The position numbers and the translations under genes are program-made. The notes beneath the pieces are model-generated. The model was not told the origin of the DNA. It saw only the letters and a list, made by a program, of their open reading frames with translations, and did no database searches. A stretch of DNA of 64,000 nucleotides from an uncultured Phascolarctobacterium sp. (GTDB taxonomy: Bacteria; Bacillota; Negativicutes; Acidaminococcales; Acidaminococcaceae): the NCBI GenBank assembly GCA_949285135.1, contig CASDXO010000013.1, forward strand, positions 62,001 through 126,000, read 5' to 3'. Each line of letters opens with the position of its first letter. Position 1 is the stretch's first letter. Below are positions 17,202 to 26,245 of this stretch, in pieces.

Positions 17202-18872
17202 ATGTTGTCTGATATTGAAATTGCTCAGCAGGCTAAAATGCTGAAAATTACCGAGGTTGCTTCCAAACTGGGTATCGGTGAAGATGATATCGAGATGTAT
17301 GGTCGTTATAAAGCAAAATTATCCATGGATTTGATCCGCTCTCTGGAAGAGAAAAAAGCAGGTAAGCTGATTCTGGTTACTGCGATTACACCTACACCGG
17401 CCGGTGAAGGTAAATCCACTACAACCGTAGGTCTTGCCCAGGGTCTGGCAAAGCTTGATAAAAAGGTTATTGTAGCGCTGCGTGAGCCTTCTCTTGGACC
17501 CTGCATGGGCATTAAAGGCGGCGCTGCTGGCGGCGGCTATTCCCAGGTTGTACCTATGGAAGATATCAATCTGCATTTTACCGGTGACTTTCATGCTATT
17601 ACGTCTGCACATATGCTGCTGAGTGCAATGCTGGACAACCATATTCAGCAGGGCAACAGTCTGAATATCGACCCGCGCCGTATCGTGTGGAAACGTGTAG
17701 TTGATATGAATGATCGTGAACTGCGTAACATAGTTGTAGGTCTTGGCGGTAAGGCCCATGGCGTGCCGCGTCAGGATGGTTTTGATATTACAGTTGCTTC
17801 CGAGGTTATGGCAATTTTGTGTCTGGCTACTGACCTGCATGATCTGAAAGAACGTCTCAGCAAAATTATTGTTGCCTATGATTATAACGGTCAGCCTGTT
17901 ACAGCCGGACAGCTGAAGGCGCATGGCGCAATGGCTGCACTGTTGAAAGATGCTGTTAAACCTAATCTGGTGCAGACATTAGAAAATGTACCTGCTATTA
18001 TTCACGGCGGGCCCTTTGCCAATATCGCTCATGGCTGCAACAGCGTTATGGCTACCAAGACGGCTATGAAACTGGCTGACTATACTATTACTGAGGCTGG
18101 TTTTGGTGCTGACCTCGGAGCGGAAAAATTCTTTGATATAAAATGTCGTTATGCAGGACTGAAGCCTGATGCCGTAGTACTGGTGGCAACGGTGCGTGCG
18201 CTGAAGATGCATGGCGGCGTGCCCAAGACAGAATTGGCAGTGCCCAATGTGGAAGCTGTGAAAAAGGGTATTGTTAATCTGGAAAAACATATTGAAAACG
18301 TTAAGAAATTTGGCGTGCCTCTGGTTGTGGCTATCAATATATTTGCCCAGGATACTCCGGAAGAACTGGAAGCAGTGCGTGAACACTGCGCTAAACACGG
18401 TGTTAATGTAGCGCTGTCCGATGTTTTTGCACGCGGCGGTGAGGGTGGCATGGAGCTTGCTCGTGAGGTTATTGCTCTTGCTGAAAGCGGTGCTGCTGAT
18501 TTTAAACCGCTGTACGGCAGTGAGCTTTCTCTGAAAGAAAAAATTGAGACTATTGCCAGAGAAATTTACGGTGCCGACGGTGTCAGCTACAGCAAGGACG
18601 CCGATAAAGCTTTGAAAGAATTTGAGGAAATGGGCTATGGTTCTTTGCCTGTCTGCATGGCAAAGACTCAGTATTCTTTCTCTGATGATCCGGCGCTGTT
18701 AGGGCGTCCCAGTGGCTTTAAGATTACCATTAAAAACTGCCGCATTGCAGCAGGAGCTGGCTTTGTTGTAGTATTAACCGGTGATATTATGACCATGCCC
18801 GGACTGCCTAAAGTACCTGCAGCCGAAAAAATTGATGTCAGCGATGCAGGTGTAATCAGTGGTCTGTTCTAA
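17202..18872 (+). CDS. fhs: Formate-tetrahydrofolate ligase
   Basis: A 556-aa cytosolic enzyme: formate + ATP + THF to 10-formyl-THF. The nucleotide-binding loop [11 protein letters not shown], the block [36 protein letters not shown] (in segments) and [13 protein letters not shown] are all characteristic, and the length is normal. The start is ATG 17202, eight bases after GGAGGAGGG. The in-frame TTG at 17184 sits ahead of the ribosome site. It is followed after 10 bases by folD, forming a one-carbon unit that links formate to methylene-THF. Confidence 0.97.
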   Translation: MLSDIEIAQQAKMLKITEVASKLGIGEDDIEMYGRYKAKLSMDLIRSLEEKKAGKLILVTAITPTPAGEGKSTTTVGLAQGLAKLDKKVIVALREPSLGPCMGIKGGAAGGGYSQVVPMEDINLHFTGDFHAITSAHMLLSAMLDNHIQQGNSLNIDPRRIVWKRVVDMNDRELRNIVVGLGGKAHGVPRQDGFDITVASEVMAILCLATDLHDLKERLSKIIVAYDYNGQPVTAGQLKAHGAMAALLKDAVKPNLVQTLENVPAIIHGGPFANIAHGCNSVMATKTAMKLADYTITEAGFGADLGAEKFFDIKCRYAGLKPDAVVLVATVRALKMHGGVPKTELAVPNVEAVKKGIVNLEKHIENVKKFGVPLVVAINIFAQDTPEELEAVREHCAKHGVNVALSDVFARGGEGGMELAREVIALAESGAADFKPLYGSELSLKEKIETIAREIYGADGVSYSKDADKALKEFEEMGYGSLPVCMAKTQYSFSDDPALLGRPSGFKITIKNCRIAAGAGFVVVLTGDIMTMPGLPKVPAAEKIDVSDAGVISGLF

Positions 18873-18882
18873 GGAGAAGAAT

Positions 18883-19716
18883 ATGGAAACATTGTTGATG
18901 AAAGGCAGACCGGTTGCCGATGCATATCGAGAAAGCATTACTGCCAAGATAGCTACGGCAAAAGCACATGGAAATATGCCGACACTGGTCATTGTTTTGG
19001 TAGGCGATGATCCTGCTTCCTGTGTTTATACCGACAGGCTGGCAAAGCTTACCGAAAGTCTGGGAGCAGCGGCTAAGATTGTACGGTTGCCGGAAGAAAC
19101 AACGGAAGAAGAAGTTATCAACCTTATCCGGAAAATGAACCGCAACAGATATATTACCGGCATACTGCCCATGATGCCGATGCCGAAACATATTAACAGT
19201 GATGCGGTGGGTGCTGCGGTAACGAAACATAAAGACGTGGATTGTCTTAATCCGACCAATGCCGGCGAGTTTTATCTGGGGCGCAGAAGCTGGGCACCCT
19301 GCACTGCCAGAGCCTGCATGGCAGCACTTGAATATTATAAGATAGATTTACAGGGTAAGCACGCAGTCGTTATCGGACGCAGCAATGTTATTGGTAAACC
19401 AGTGGCGCTGCTGCTGCTGCAAAAGCATGCTACAGTAACTGTCTGCCATTCTAAAACAAAGGATCTTGCTGATATTGTCAAACAGGCGGATGTCATCATT
19501 GCTGCTGTAGGTAAGGCAGGCTTTGTTACGGCAGATATGGTAAAAGAAGGCGCTGTTATTATTGATGTAGGCATTAATGAAGTGGATGGAATGCTTGTGG
19601 GCGATGTTGCACCGGAAGCTGCTGCAAAAGCGTCTGCGTTCACACCGGTACCGGGCGGTATAGGTGTCATCAGCAATATGATGGTTATGGAATGTCTGGC
19701 TGCTTACGCTAAATAA
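18883..19716 (+). CDS. folD: FolD-like methylene-THF dehydrogenase/cyclohydrolase with altered active site
   Basis: A 277-aa member of the FolD family by position and overall sequence (KDVDCLNPTNAGEF, VVIGRSNVIGKPVALLLL, GAVIIDVGIN, TPVPGGIG). The YxxxK catalytic motif reads Y49-T-D-R-L53, so the lysine needed for cyclohydrolase chemistry is leucine. The GILVQLPLP motif reads GILPMMPMP, with M97 in place of the conserved Gln. D120 is kept. CTPRG is CTARA and GVGPMT is GIGVIS. These are the positions that differ in monofunctional dehydrogenases such as yeast Mtd1. It may therefore be a dehydrogenase without cyclohydrolase activity, or a divergent bifunctional type. AAGGAG precedes ATG 18883. 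Confidence 0.85.
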   Translation: METLLMKGRPVADAYRESITAKIATAKAHGNMPTLVIVLVGDDPASCVYTDRLAKLTESLGAAAKIVRLPEETTEEEVINLIRKMNRNRYITGILPMMPMPKHINSDAVGAAVTKHKDVDCLNPTNAGEFYLGRRSWAPCTARACMAALEYYKIDLQGKHAVVIGRSNVIGKPVALLLLQKHATVTVCHSKTKDLADIVKQADVIIAAVGKAGFVTADMVKEGAVIIDVGINEVDGMLVGDVAPEAAAKASAFTPVPGGIGVISNMMVMECLAAYAK

Positions 19717-19725
19717 GGTGAGATT

Positions 19726-20154
19726 ATGCAGAAAGTATTGTGGGCTATCCTGCTGGTAGCTTTTACCCTGCTGATTTTTTTAAGTTCGTCTCTGCCGATG
19801 TCTGAGTCAGGCAGGCTGAGCTCGCTGGCCGCCGATTTTCTGCAGCGGCTTTTGGCGCTGGCAGACATATCGGTAGATGGCAATCTGGAGCATCTGCTGC
19901 GCAAGTTAACGCATTTTACTGCTTTTGCTGTACAGGGATGGCTGTTATGCCGTACGTTCAGTGAGTTTAGATTAGCCGGCAGAGCCGCAAACGGATATGT
20001 ACTGTTTCTGGGGCTGCTGACAGCGGTCGTGGATGAATATATTCAGGGCTTTTCGGCTGGGCGGACTTCCGCAGTTAATGATGTATTACTTGATTTCAGC
20101 GGTACGCTGTCCATGTGGCTTGCCTGTCGTATCTGGCAGTGGAGCAGGCATTAA
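19726..20154 (+). CDS. VanZ-like family membrane protein
   Basis: A 142-aa small integral membrane protein with about four helices. The VanZ-like signature is seen in LTHFTAFAVQGWLL, then LTAVVDEYIQGFSAGRTSAVNDVLLDFSGTL, with the DE-Q-GR-DV-G pattern. Function in the wider family is poorly defined; VanZ itself gives low-level teicoplanin resistance. It starts nine bases after folD and is probably the last gene of the fhs unit. Confidence 0.8.
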   Translation: MQKVLWAILLVAFTLLIFLSSSLPMSESGRLSSLAADFLQRLLALADISVDGNLEHLLRKLTHFTAFAVQGWLLCRTFSEFRLAGRAANGYVLFLGLLTAVVDEYIQGFSAGRTSAVNDVLLDFSGTLSMWLACRIWQWSRH

Positions 20155-20157
20155 TAA

Positions 20158-20198
20158 GAAACTCTGCTTTCCGGTAACATACGGAAGGCAGAGTTTTT
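20158..20198 (+). terminator. Intrinsic terminator after the vanZ-like gene
   Basis: AACTCTGC-TTTCCG pairs with CGGAAG-GCAGAGTT around a short loop, followed by a T-run. Confidence 0.8.
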
Positions 20199-20328
20199 TG
20201 TTACAAAGATTATAAAAAGAAGGACATTTACAAAAAAATATAAAATTAGCCGCGCAGCGTTGACCGGCGCGATATTGGATGTTATACTCGAAAATAGTAT
20301 TTAAAAATATTATTGTGAGGCGTAAAAA

Positions 20329-20901
20329 ATGGACGAGAAGAAAAAAGATATACCTCAGTTGATAGAGATAGAACCGCTGCAGGATGGCTATCGTTGGGTG
20401 GCGATTACAGCAATGCTCCTTGCTATCGGTATTATTCTGCATACTGTAAGTCCCAATGTAGGCGGTGTTACACCGAACTGGACAATTGCCATGTATTCCA
20501 TTGTTATTAATCTTACCAATCCTAAGTTATCGCAGGCTCTTGGTATTGGCTTTATTGCGGGACTGACGCTGGTGCCTTCTTCCAAGTCTGCTTTTCCTCT
20601 GGGGAATCTTGCCAGTGAAATTGCCGGGGCAACTGTGTGCTGCATTTTGGTTAAAGCCATGCTGACAGCCGGCCTTGGCAGCTGGCGTCTGCGTCCTTTT
20701 ATTACAGGATTTGTGGCGACCATGGTAAGCGGCGGACTGTTTACCTTTATTTTAAAAATTGTTCTGGGATTACCGCTGAATGTATGGGTATATGCCATGC
20801 TGCCGGTAGTGGCAATAGTGGGTGTGTTGAATGCACTGATAACCTTTCTGTTATACGCGCCCGTGCGTAAGCTGTTTTTTGTACAGGAGGATGAAAGATG
20901 A
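20329..20901 (+). CDS. ECF transporter S component, possibly TrpP-like
   Basis: A 190-aa membrane protein with about five or six helices after a charged N-terminal tail. The stretch LAIGIILHTVSP-GGVTPNWTIAMYSIVINL, followed by GIGFIAGLTLVPSSKSAFPLGNLASEIAG, resembles S components of the TrpP (tryptophan) group. It overlaps the first ATPase gene by four bases and is followed by a second ATPase and an EcfT, giving a dedicated S-A-A-T transporter. The substrate is uncertain; tryptophan is only a weak guess. The upstream gap (20199-20328) shows no T-box or recognised riboswitch. Confidence 0.75.
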   Translation: MDEKKKDIPQLIEIEPLQDGYRWVAITAMLLAIGIILHTVSPNVGGVTPNWTIAMYSIVINLTNPKLSQALGIGFIAGLTLVPSSKSAFPLGNLASEIAGATVCCILVKAMLTAGLGSWRLRPFITGFVATMVSGGLFTFILKIVLGLPLNVWVYAMLPVVAIVGVLNALITFLLYAPVRKLFFVQEDER

Positions 20902-21761
20902 TGGAAAGTGCTATCCAACTGCAGAATTTCTATTTTGCCTATAAAAAATCAGATATCGTCCTGCATGACATCAATATCAATGTCCGCAAAGGCAGTTTTA
21001 CCGTACTGGCCGGACCCAGCGGTGCCGGTAAAACAACTTTGTGCAAGGCTATGACTGGTATCGTGCCTTATTATATGGGAGGACGCTACAGCGGCGACGT
21101 GAAAGTGCTGGGAGAATCTACCAAGGGACGGCGAGTATCAGATATTGCCATGCGCGTTGGTTTTATCATGGAAGATTATGAAAGCCAGCTGGTATCGCTG
21201 ACTGCAGGTGAGGAAATTGCCTTCAGTCTGTTAAATCACGGCTTTTCTGCCAAAGAAGTGGCAGAGCGTACCAGAAAGGCACTGGAAGATGTTGGTTTGC
21301 CGGGCAGAGAAAGCTATCAGTTAGATGAACTGAGCGGTGGTCAGCGTCAGCGCTTGCTGCTTGCTGCGACCCTTGCCGTACATCCGGAAATCATTGTATT
21401 GGATGAACCTGTATCCGCTATGGATCCGGACGGTGCTATTTCCCTTTATAAGCTGGTATATGATATTCATAAAACTTATGGTACTACCATAGTAGCCGTA
21501 GAACACAGGACAGACTACCTGCTGCCCTATATTACTGATTTGATTGCCTTAAAAGAAGGCAGGGTGATTGCCAGTGACAGCTTTGAAGCTGCAGCACCGA
21601 AAATGTATGCTGATCCTGAGCTGCGTTGCCTGCTGCCGTCTCTGTGGCAGGTAAAACTGGGACTGGAAGAAAGATTTGGCGTGGATCTGGGCGACTGGCG
21701 CAGTGAACAGGATGCGCTGGCGGATTTGAAAACATATAAATTTGAGAGGAGGGCTGACTGA
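20898..21761 (+). CDS. ECF transporter ATPase, first copy (EcfA-like)
   Basis: A 287-aa ABC ATPase. Walker A is GPSGAGKT, the Q-loop region MEDYESQLVSLT, the signature LSGGQRQR and Walker B IIVLDEP with D-loop SAMD. The H-loop is VAVEH. It starts at ATG 20898 inside the S-component stop (ATGA), after AGGAGG. A C-terminal extension past residue 230 carries the helical tail usual for EcfA proteins. It forms a heterodimer with the next ATPase. Confidence 0.9.
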   Translation: MMESAIQLQNFYFAYKKSDIVLHDININVRKGSFTVLAGPSGAGKTTLCKAMTGIVPYYMGGRYSGDVKVLGESTKGRRVSDIAMRVGFIMEDYESQLVSLTAGEEIAFSLLNHGFSAKEVAERTRKALEDVGLPGRESYQLDELSGGQRQRLLLAATLAVHPEIIVLDEPVSAMDPDGAISLYKLVYDIHKTYGTTIVAVEHRTDYLLPYITDLIALKEGRVIASDSFEAAAPKMYADPELRCLLPSLWQVKLGLEERFGVDLGDWRSEQDALADLKTYKFERRAD

Positions 21762-22570
21762 TGCTGGAAGCTAAAGAAGTTAATTTTGCCTATCTGCGCG
21801 GGCAGCCTGTAATCAACGATATGGATATCCGTATTGAAGACGGAGAATTTGTGGCACTGCTGGGACATAACGGCAGCGGCAAGACTACACTGAGTCGACT
21901 GTTTATGGCGCTGTGTCATCCGCGCAGCGGGCAGATATTAATTGACGGTGAAGATATCGTAAAAAAAGAGCCTGCCGACCTGGCTGATAAAATAGGCTAT
22001 GTTTTTCAAAATCCGGATCTGCAGATTTTGGAAGATACGGTTTATGACGAGGTTGCCTACGGCCCGCGGGCCAAAAAACTGACGGAAGAAACTATTGACA
22101 GGCAAGTACTGGAAGCGCTGGAGGCCATGGGACTGACAGAATTGAGAGAAGAATATCCTCGTCTGCTTTCCTTCGGACAAAAGCGCAGGCTGGGTGTTGC
22201 TGCTGCGCTGGCTTTGAATCCGCGGACACTGATACTTGATGAGATTACTAACGGGCAGGATGCTCTTGAAAAAGTGCGCATGATGGAATATCTGCAGGCA
22301 ATTAACGAAAAGCGCGGAATGACCATTGTGCTTATTTCCCACGATATGGAGATTGTGCGCCGTTATGCCCGCAGGGTACTGGTACTGCATCGAGGTAATC
22401 TGGTATTTGACGGAACTCCGCAAGAGCTTTTTAATGGTTCGCATCCTGTGGAACGCTGGGGTCTGCATAAACCGGTAGTAGCATCTTTGGCGGCGGCCTT
22501 TGATATTGACGCGGCACAGGCAGAGGAATTCTGTGATGCAGTATGTATAAAAGAAGGTGAGCGCAAATGA
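21761..22570 (+). CDS. ECF transporter ATPase, second copy
   Basis: A 269-aa ABC ATPase. Walker A is GHNGSGKT and the Q-loop VFQNPDLQI is the typical EcfA form. The signature is LSFGQKRR instead of LSGGQ, and Walker B reads LILDEITNGQD, where most homologues have LDEPTxGLD. The catalytic Glu is kept, so the site should bind and cleave ATP; the altered signature suggests an asymmetric heterodimer with the first ATPase. Its ATG overlaps the preceding stop, and its stop overlaps the EcfT start. Confidence 0.9.
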   Translation: MLEAKEVNFAYLRGQPVINDMDIRIEDGEFVALLGHNGSGKTTLSRLFMALCHPRSGQILIDGEDIVKKEPADLADKIGYVFQNPDLQILEDTVYDEVAYGPRAKKLTEETIDRQVLEALEAMGLTELREEYPRLLSFGQKRRLGVAAALALNPRTLILDEITNGQDALEKVRMMEYLQAINEKRGMTIVLISHDMEIVRRYARRVLVLHRGNLVFDGTPQELFNGSHPVERWGLHKPVVASLAAAFDIDAAQAEEFCDAVCIKEGERK

Positions 22571-23235
22571 AACTTACGGCTTTTACACAAATCATAGTTA
22601 CGATTGCAGTGACTGCCTGGGTATTCATCCTTCCGGTAGAGGCTGTGGCTACCATACTTGTTATTGAACTGGCACTGCTCCTGTATATCAAGCATGACAG
22701 AATGACGATGGCGGCTATCGGCGGACTTGCAGTTTTTACCGGTACGATGGTGCTGCTGCAGCTGCTTTTTGGCACACCACTGGAACAGTCGCTGATTGGC
22801 GGTCTGCGCATGCTGGTTATGACTATGGCGTTTTTATGTATGCTGGCCGCTACCAGAATACAGGATATTGCCAAGGCGTTGGTAGACAGATTCCGTTTGC
22901 CGTGTGAATATGCCTTTATGCTTACGACAGCGCTGCGTTTTGTGCCGAACTTTCTTACAGACAGTGCTATTACACTGGATGCACAGAGCTGCCGTGGTTA
23001 TTCCAACCGTGGCAATATTATCAAACGATTTCTTGCTTATCTGGTAGTTATCAGACCGCTGGTTATGCGTGCAGTTGCCAAGTCGGAAACACTGGCGCTC
23101 AGCATGGAACTGAAGGGCTTTGGCGGGAATACTTATAAGAATATGCCCTCAGAACCCCTTAGTATTGCTGATTACCTGGTATTGCTCTTGGTTGTTGTTT
23201 TGAGTACTTATCCGTTCTGGATTGATTGCATATAA
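22567..23235 (+). CDS. ecfT: ECF transporter transmembrane protein EcfT
   Basis: A 222-aa membrane scaffold with N-terminal helices and a cytoplasmic coupling region. Two coupling helices contact the ATPases. The first shows ITLDAQSCRGYS, the second LALSMELKGFGG, so the usual Ala-Arg-Gly motifs are C-R-G and L-K-G here. It is the last gene of the S-A-A-T operon, with a four-base overlap to the second ATPase and a terminator right after it. Confidence 0.85.
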   Translation: MKLTAFTQIIVTIAVTAWVFILPVEAVATILVIELALLLYIKHDRMTMAAIGGLAVFTGTMVLLQLLFGTPLEQSLIGGLRMLVMTMAFLCMLAATRIQDIAKALVDRFRLPCEYAFMLTTALRFVPNFLTDSAITLDAQSCRGYSNRGNIIKRFLAYLVVIRPLVMRAVAKSETLALSMELKGFGGNTYKNMPSEPLSIADYLVLLLVVVLSTYPFWIDCI

Positions 23236-23240
23236 AAAGT

Positions 23241-23279
23241 AAAGGCTTCTGCAATTTATTTGCAGAAGCCTTTTAATTT
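23241..23279. terminator. Terminator between the ECF operon and the Spy-like gene
   Basis: AAAGGCTTCTGCAA pairs with TTGCAGAAGCCTTT around TTTAT, followed by TTTTAATTTTT. The minus strand also ends in T-rich sequence, so it can serve both convergent genes. Confidence 0.85.
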
Positions 23280-23289
23280 TTAGCTGTAT

Positions 23290-23832
23290 TTATTTATCAG
23301 CTGCAGCACTGTCAGCAGTGGTGTTGAACGGGCAGTCGGCCGGCGGAGCCATGCGGAAATGTTTGCCGTGATGTCTGAAGCCGGGGCCGTAGGCACGAAG
23401 TGCCTGACGTTGTTCCGGGGTCATCTGTGCAACACGTTCACGCATAGCCTGACGCTGCTGGTTGCTATCCTGAATGAATTGCTCTACTTGCTGGCGTTGT
23501 TCATCAGTCAGCTTACTGAGGCATTCTTCTCTGTATTTTTCGCGTTCAGCCTGCCATTGTTCACGAGCCTGCTGACGTTGTTCCGGGGTCATGTTTTGCC
23601 ATTCAGCATGTTTTGCCTGCCACTGCTGTCTTTGTTCTTCAGTAGGACGGAAGTTTCTGTGGTGACCGTAACCATAACCGCCATCAGTACGGCAGTGCAG
23701 CATTGCTGCTGGACAGCCATTGCCGTTAGCAGGAGGGGTCTGTACTGCGTCAGCAGCGAAAACTGCACCTGCACAAAGGGAAGTTAATACAGCAGCGGTC
23801 AACAAAGTTTTTTTAAGATTTAATTTCAACAT
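23290..23832 (-). CDS. His-rich Spy/CpxP/ZraP-like periplasmic protein
   Basis: A 180-aa exported protein. A clear signal peptide (NLKKTLLTAAVLTSLCAGAVFAADA) is followed by a Gln/Arg-rich helical domain with repeated LTxxQ-type motifs: PTEEQRQQW, MTPEQRQQAREQW, LTDEQRQQVEQF and MTPEQRQALRAY. These mark the Spy/CpxP/ZraP superfamily of periplasmic chaperones and metal or envelope-stress sensors. Histidine clusters (YGHHRNF, FRHHGKHF) favour metal binding. The real start is ATG 23832, with AAGGAG eight bases upstream. It is divergent from a two-component system starting at 24030, a CpxRA-Spy-like or ZraSR-ZraP-like arrangement. Confidence 0.82.
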   Translation of the reverse strand: MLKLNLKKTLLTAAVLTSLCAGAVFAADAVQTPPANGNGCPAAMLHCRTDGGYGYGHHRNFRPTEEQRQQWQAKHAEWQNMTPEQRQQAREQWQAEREKYREECLSKLTDEQRQQVEQFIQDSNQQRQAMRERVAQMTPEQRQALRAYGPGFRHHGKHFRMAPPADCPFNTTADSAAADK

Positions 23833-24029
23833 ATTTATCACTCCTTGAGTTTTATTTATTAGGTTCCTTTGTTTGATTTTATTGTAAGGGTGATTTATGG
23901 CAAAATAATGTTTTTTAAAAATAAATATAAAAATTTTTTTAGCCTGTTTTGGCAAGATTATGACACATTTTCTAATTATAATTTATAATATTGATATAAA
24001 AGCAAGCAGATTGTGCCGGAGGTGCTGGT

Positions 24030-24728
24030 ATGAATAAGATTTTGATTGCAGATGATAATAAACAGATTACATCTATCCTGGCTGGCTACGCCAGAAAGGA
24101 AGGACTGGAGCCAGTGATTGCTTTGGATGGTAAAGAGGCTTTGGAAGCCTATGCCAGATACGGTGATGAGATAGTAATGGTACTGCTGGATGTTATGATG
24201 CCGGAAGTAGATGGGTTTGAGGTCTGCCGCCGCCTGCGTAAGGAATCAATGGTTCCCATCATCATGGTTACGGCCCGCGGTGAAGATTATGATAAAATTA
24301 TGGGGCTTGATATTGGTGCTGACGATTATATTTTAAAACCGTTTTCTGCCAACGAAGTTATGGCCAGGGTTCGTGCCGTACTGCGCCGCATACAGGTACA
24401 GGAACAGCAGAAACAAAATATTTATCAGGCTGGCAGTTTATTTATTGATCTTGACCGGTATTTGGTAAGGATTAACGAAGAAGAGGTGCCGCTGACCAAA
24501 AAGGAAATAGAGCTTTTGTGGACACTGGCAAAAAATAAGACCAAAGTTTTCAGCAGAGAGAACCTTTTGGACAGTATCTGGGGCTATGATTATTATGGTG
24601 ACAGTCGCACAGTTGATTCTCATATTAAAAGGCTGCGGGCCAAATTGGAGAAATATGAGCATACCGGCTGGGAAATTAAGACTATCTGGGGCGTAGGCTA
24701 CAGATTTGAGGAGAAAAAGGATGAATAA
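24030..24728 (+). CDS. OmpR/PhoB-family response regulator
   Basis: A 232-aa protein. The receiver domain has the phosphoacceptor D54 in LLDVMMPEVDGF and the conserved Lys in LKPFSANE. A C-terminal winged helix follows (about 130-228; VPLTKKEIELLWTLAKNKTKVFSRENLLDSIWGYD). It overlaps its kinase gene by eight bases. The divergent Spy-like gene is the most likely target, and the 197-base gap between them should hold the operator. Confidence 0.93.
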   Translation: MNKILIADDNKQITSILAGYARKEGLEPVIALDGKEALEAYARYGDEIVMVLLDVMMPEVDGFEVCRRLRKESMVPIIMVTARGEDYDKIMGLDIGADDYILKPFSANEVMARVRAVLRRIQVQEQQKQNIYQAGSLFIDLDRYLVRINEEEVPLTKKEIELLWTLAKNKTKVFSRENLLDSIWGYDYYGDSRTVDSHIKRLRAKLEKYEHTGWEIKTIWGVGYRFEEKKDE

Positions 24729-26229
24729 CAGGATTGCCTGGAAACTGACGGCTTATTTTGCCGTGGTGCTGGTGCTGTTTTCTCTGGTAGTGGGCGTTGC
24801 CTTTGCTCATTTTTTCAGGCAGCATACAGTGGAAATAAAGAAAAAGGAAATGCAGGTACGTGCCGTAAGAATAGCGGAAGTAATCAGTGACAATATGAGC
24901 TTTCTGCAGGAACGGTACGGTAACAGTATTTCTAACAGCAGATTTATTCAGTATCTGGATAATGTCACGATGGAAGATGTCTGGGTGGTAGATGTGCAGC
25001 GGAACCTGAATATGCCTGCTGCTGCAGCTCATCACATGCAGAACAGGCAGCAGGGACAGGGGCGATGGCATCACCGCATCCAGCTGGAAAATAATCCGCG
25101 GGCTGCCTATGATGCATTGTCTGCTGCGGCTAAAAGCCATATAGATGAGGTGTTTCAGGGAAAGTCTTTTACAATAGAAGAGTATAATCCTGTTCTGGAG
25201 GATATCGTCGTTACGGTGGGCGTGCCTGTTTATGACCAGAACGGACAGATACGTGCAGCGGTGCTGCTCAACTCCTCGGTGCAGGGGATGCGGGAGGCTG
25301 CGTGGGAAGGTATACGTCTGCTGTTAATCAGCGGTATGGTGGCACTGCTGATGGTAATTGTGCTCAGTATTGTTTTTTCCTGGCATTTTACCAGACCGCT
25401 CAATATTATGAAGGACATAGCCGGACGCCTGGCTGATAGAGATTATGAAGCAAGATGTAATATTGTGCGCAATGATGAAATTGGTGCCCTGGCGGCTACG
25501 ATAGATGAACTTTCCGGCAGGCTGCAGAAGGCTGATGAAGAAAGTCAGAAGCTGGAGAAGCTACGGCGGGAGTTTATTGCTAATATCTCCCATGAACTGA
25601 GGACGCCTGTGACGGTTATCCGGGGCAGTCTGGAGGCATTGCAGGATGGTGTGGTTACTGATGCAGAAGAGGTAAAATACTATTATGAGCAGATGCATAG
25701 AGAAAGTCTTTTTTTACAGCGTCTGATTAATGATTTGCTGGATCTTTCGCGGCTGCAGAATGTAGATTTTCCCATTGAAAAGGAGTTGCTCAATCTGTGT
25801 GATGTAATTCAGGATGTACTGCGCAGCAGCAGACAGTTGGGCGCTGAAAAGCAGCTGCAGATAACTGCCGGAACCGATACTGATGTTTATGTTATTAACG
25901 GAGATTACGGCAGGCTGCGTCAGATGTTAATGATCTTTTTGCAGAACAGCATTAAATTTTCTGCGGTAAATGGCAGCATTGAGATAGAACTGAGTGACAA
26001 CAAACTGACGGTTACTGATCATGGCTGCGGCATCAGACAGGAAGATTTGCAGCATGCGTTTGACCGTTTTTATAAGGCGCGCAACGAGCATAATAAATCC
26101 GGCAGCGGACTGGGGCTGGCCATAGCCAAACAGATAGCCCTGCGTCATGACATGCAGCTGGAACTGGAAAGCAGGGAGCATGAGTATACTAAGGTAACGG
26201 TAATCCTGCCCCCGAAAGAAAAGGTATAA
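24721..26229 (+). CDS. Membrane sensor histidine kinase
   Basis: A 502-aa kinase. Two membrane helices (about 10-30 and 200-222) frame a periplasmic sensor region that contains a His-rich stretch (AAAHHMQNRQQG, RWHHRI). A HAMP linker, a HisKA domain with H291 in NISHELRTPVTV, and a HATPase with VTDHGCGI and GSGLGLAIAKQI follow. The phosphoacceptor and ATP motifs are intact. The His-rich periplasmic loop matches the His-rich Spy-like protein next door and hints at metal sensing. ATG 24721 is chosen over the in-frame codon at 24706 because GAGGAG lies between them. Confidence 0.92.
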   Translation: MNNRIAWKLTAYFAVVLVLFSLVVGVAFAHFFRQHTVEIKKKEMQVRAVRIAEVISDNMSFLQERYGNSISNSRFIQYLDNVTMEDVWVVDVQRNLNMPAAAAHHMQNRQQGQGRWHHRIQLENNPRAAYDALSAAAKSHIDEVFQGKSFTIEEYNPVLEDIVVTVGVPVYDQNGQIRAAVLLNSSVQGMREAAWEGIRLLLISGMVALLMVIVLSIVFSWHFTRPLNIMKDIAGRLADRDYEARCNIVRNDEIGALAATIDELSGRLQKADEESQKLEKLRREFIANISHELRTPVTVIRGSLEALQDGVVTDAEEVKYYYEQMHRESLFLQRLINDLLDLSRLQNVDFPIEKELLNLCDVIQDVLRSSRQLGAEKQLQITAGTDTDVYVINGDYGRLRQMLMIFLQNSIKFSAVNGSIEIELSDNKLTVTDHGCGIRQEDLQHAFDRFYKARNEHNKSGSGLGLAIAKQIALRHDMQLELESREHEYTKVTVILPPKEKV

Positions 26230-26245
26230 GCGAAAGGGAAATATT

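Noticed and set aside
20199-20328. T-box or other riboswitch before the ECF operon
   Set aside because: I found no TGGNACCGCG-type T-box element and no other aptamer core.
23833-23955. Extension of the Spy-like ORF upstream of its signal peptide
   Set aside because: The internal Met has AAGGAG and begins a perfect signal peptide; the extra residues are AT-rich intergenic translation.
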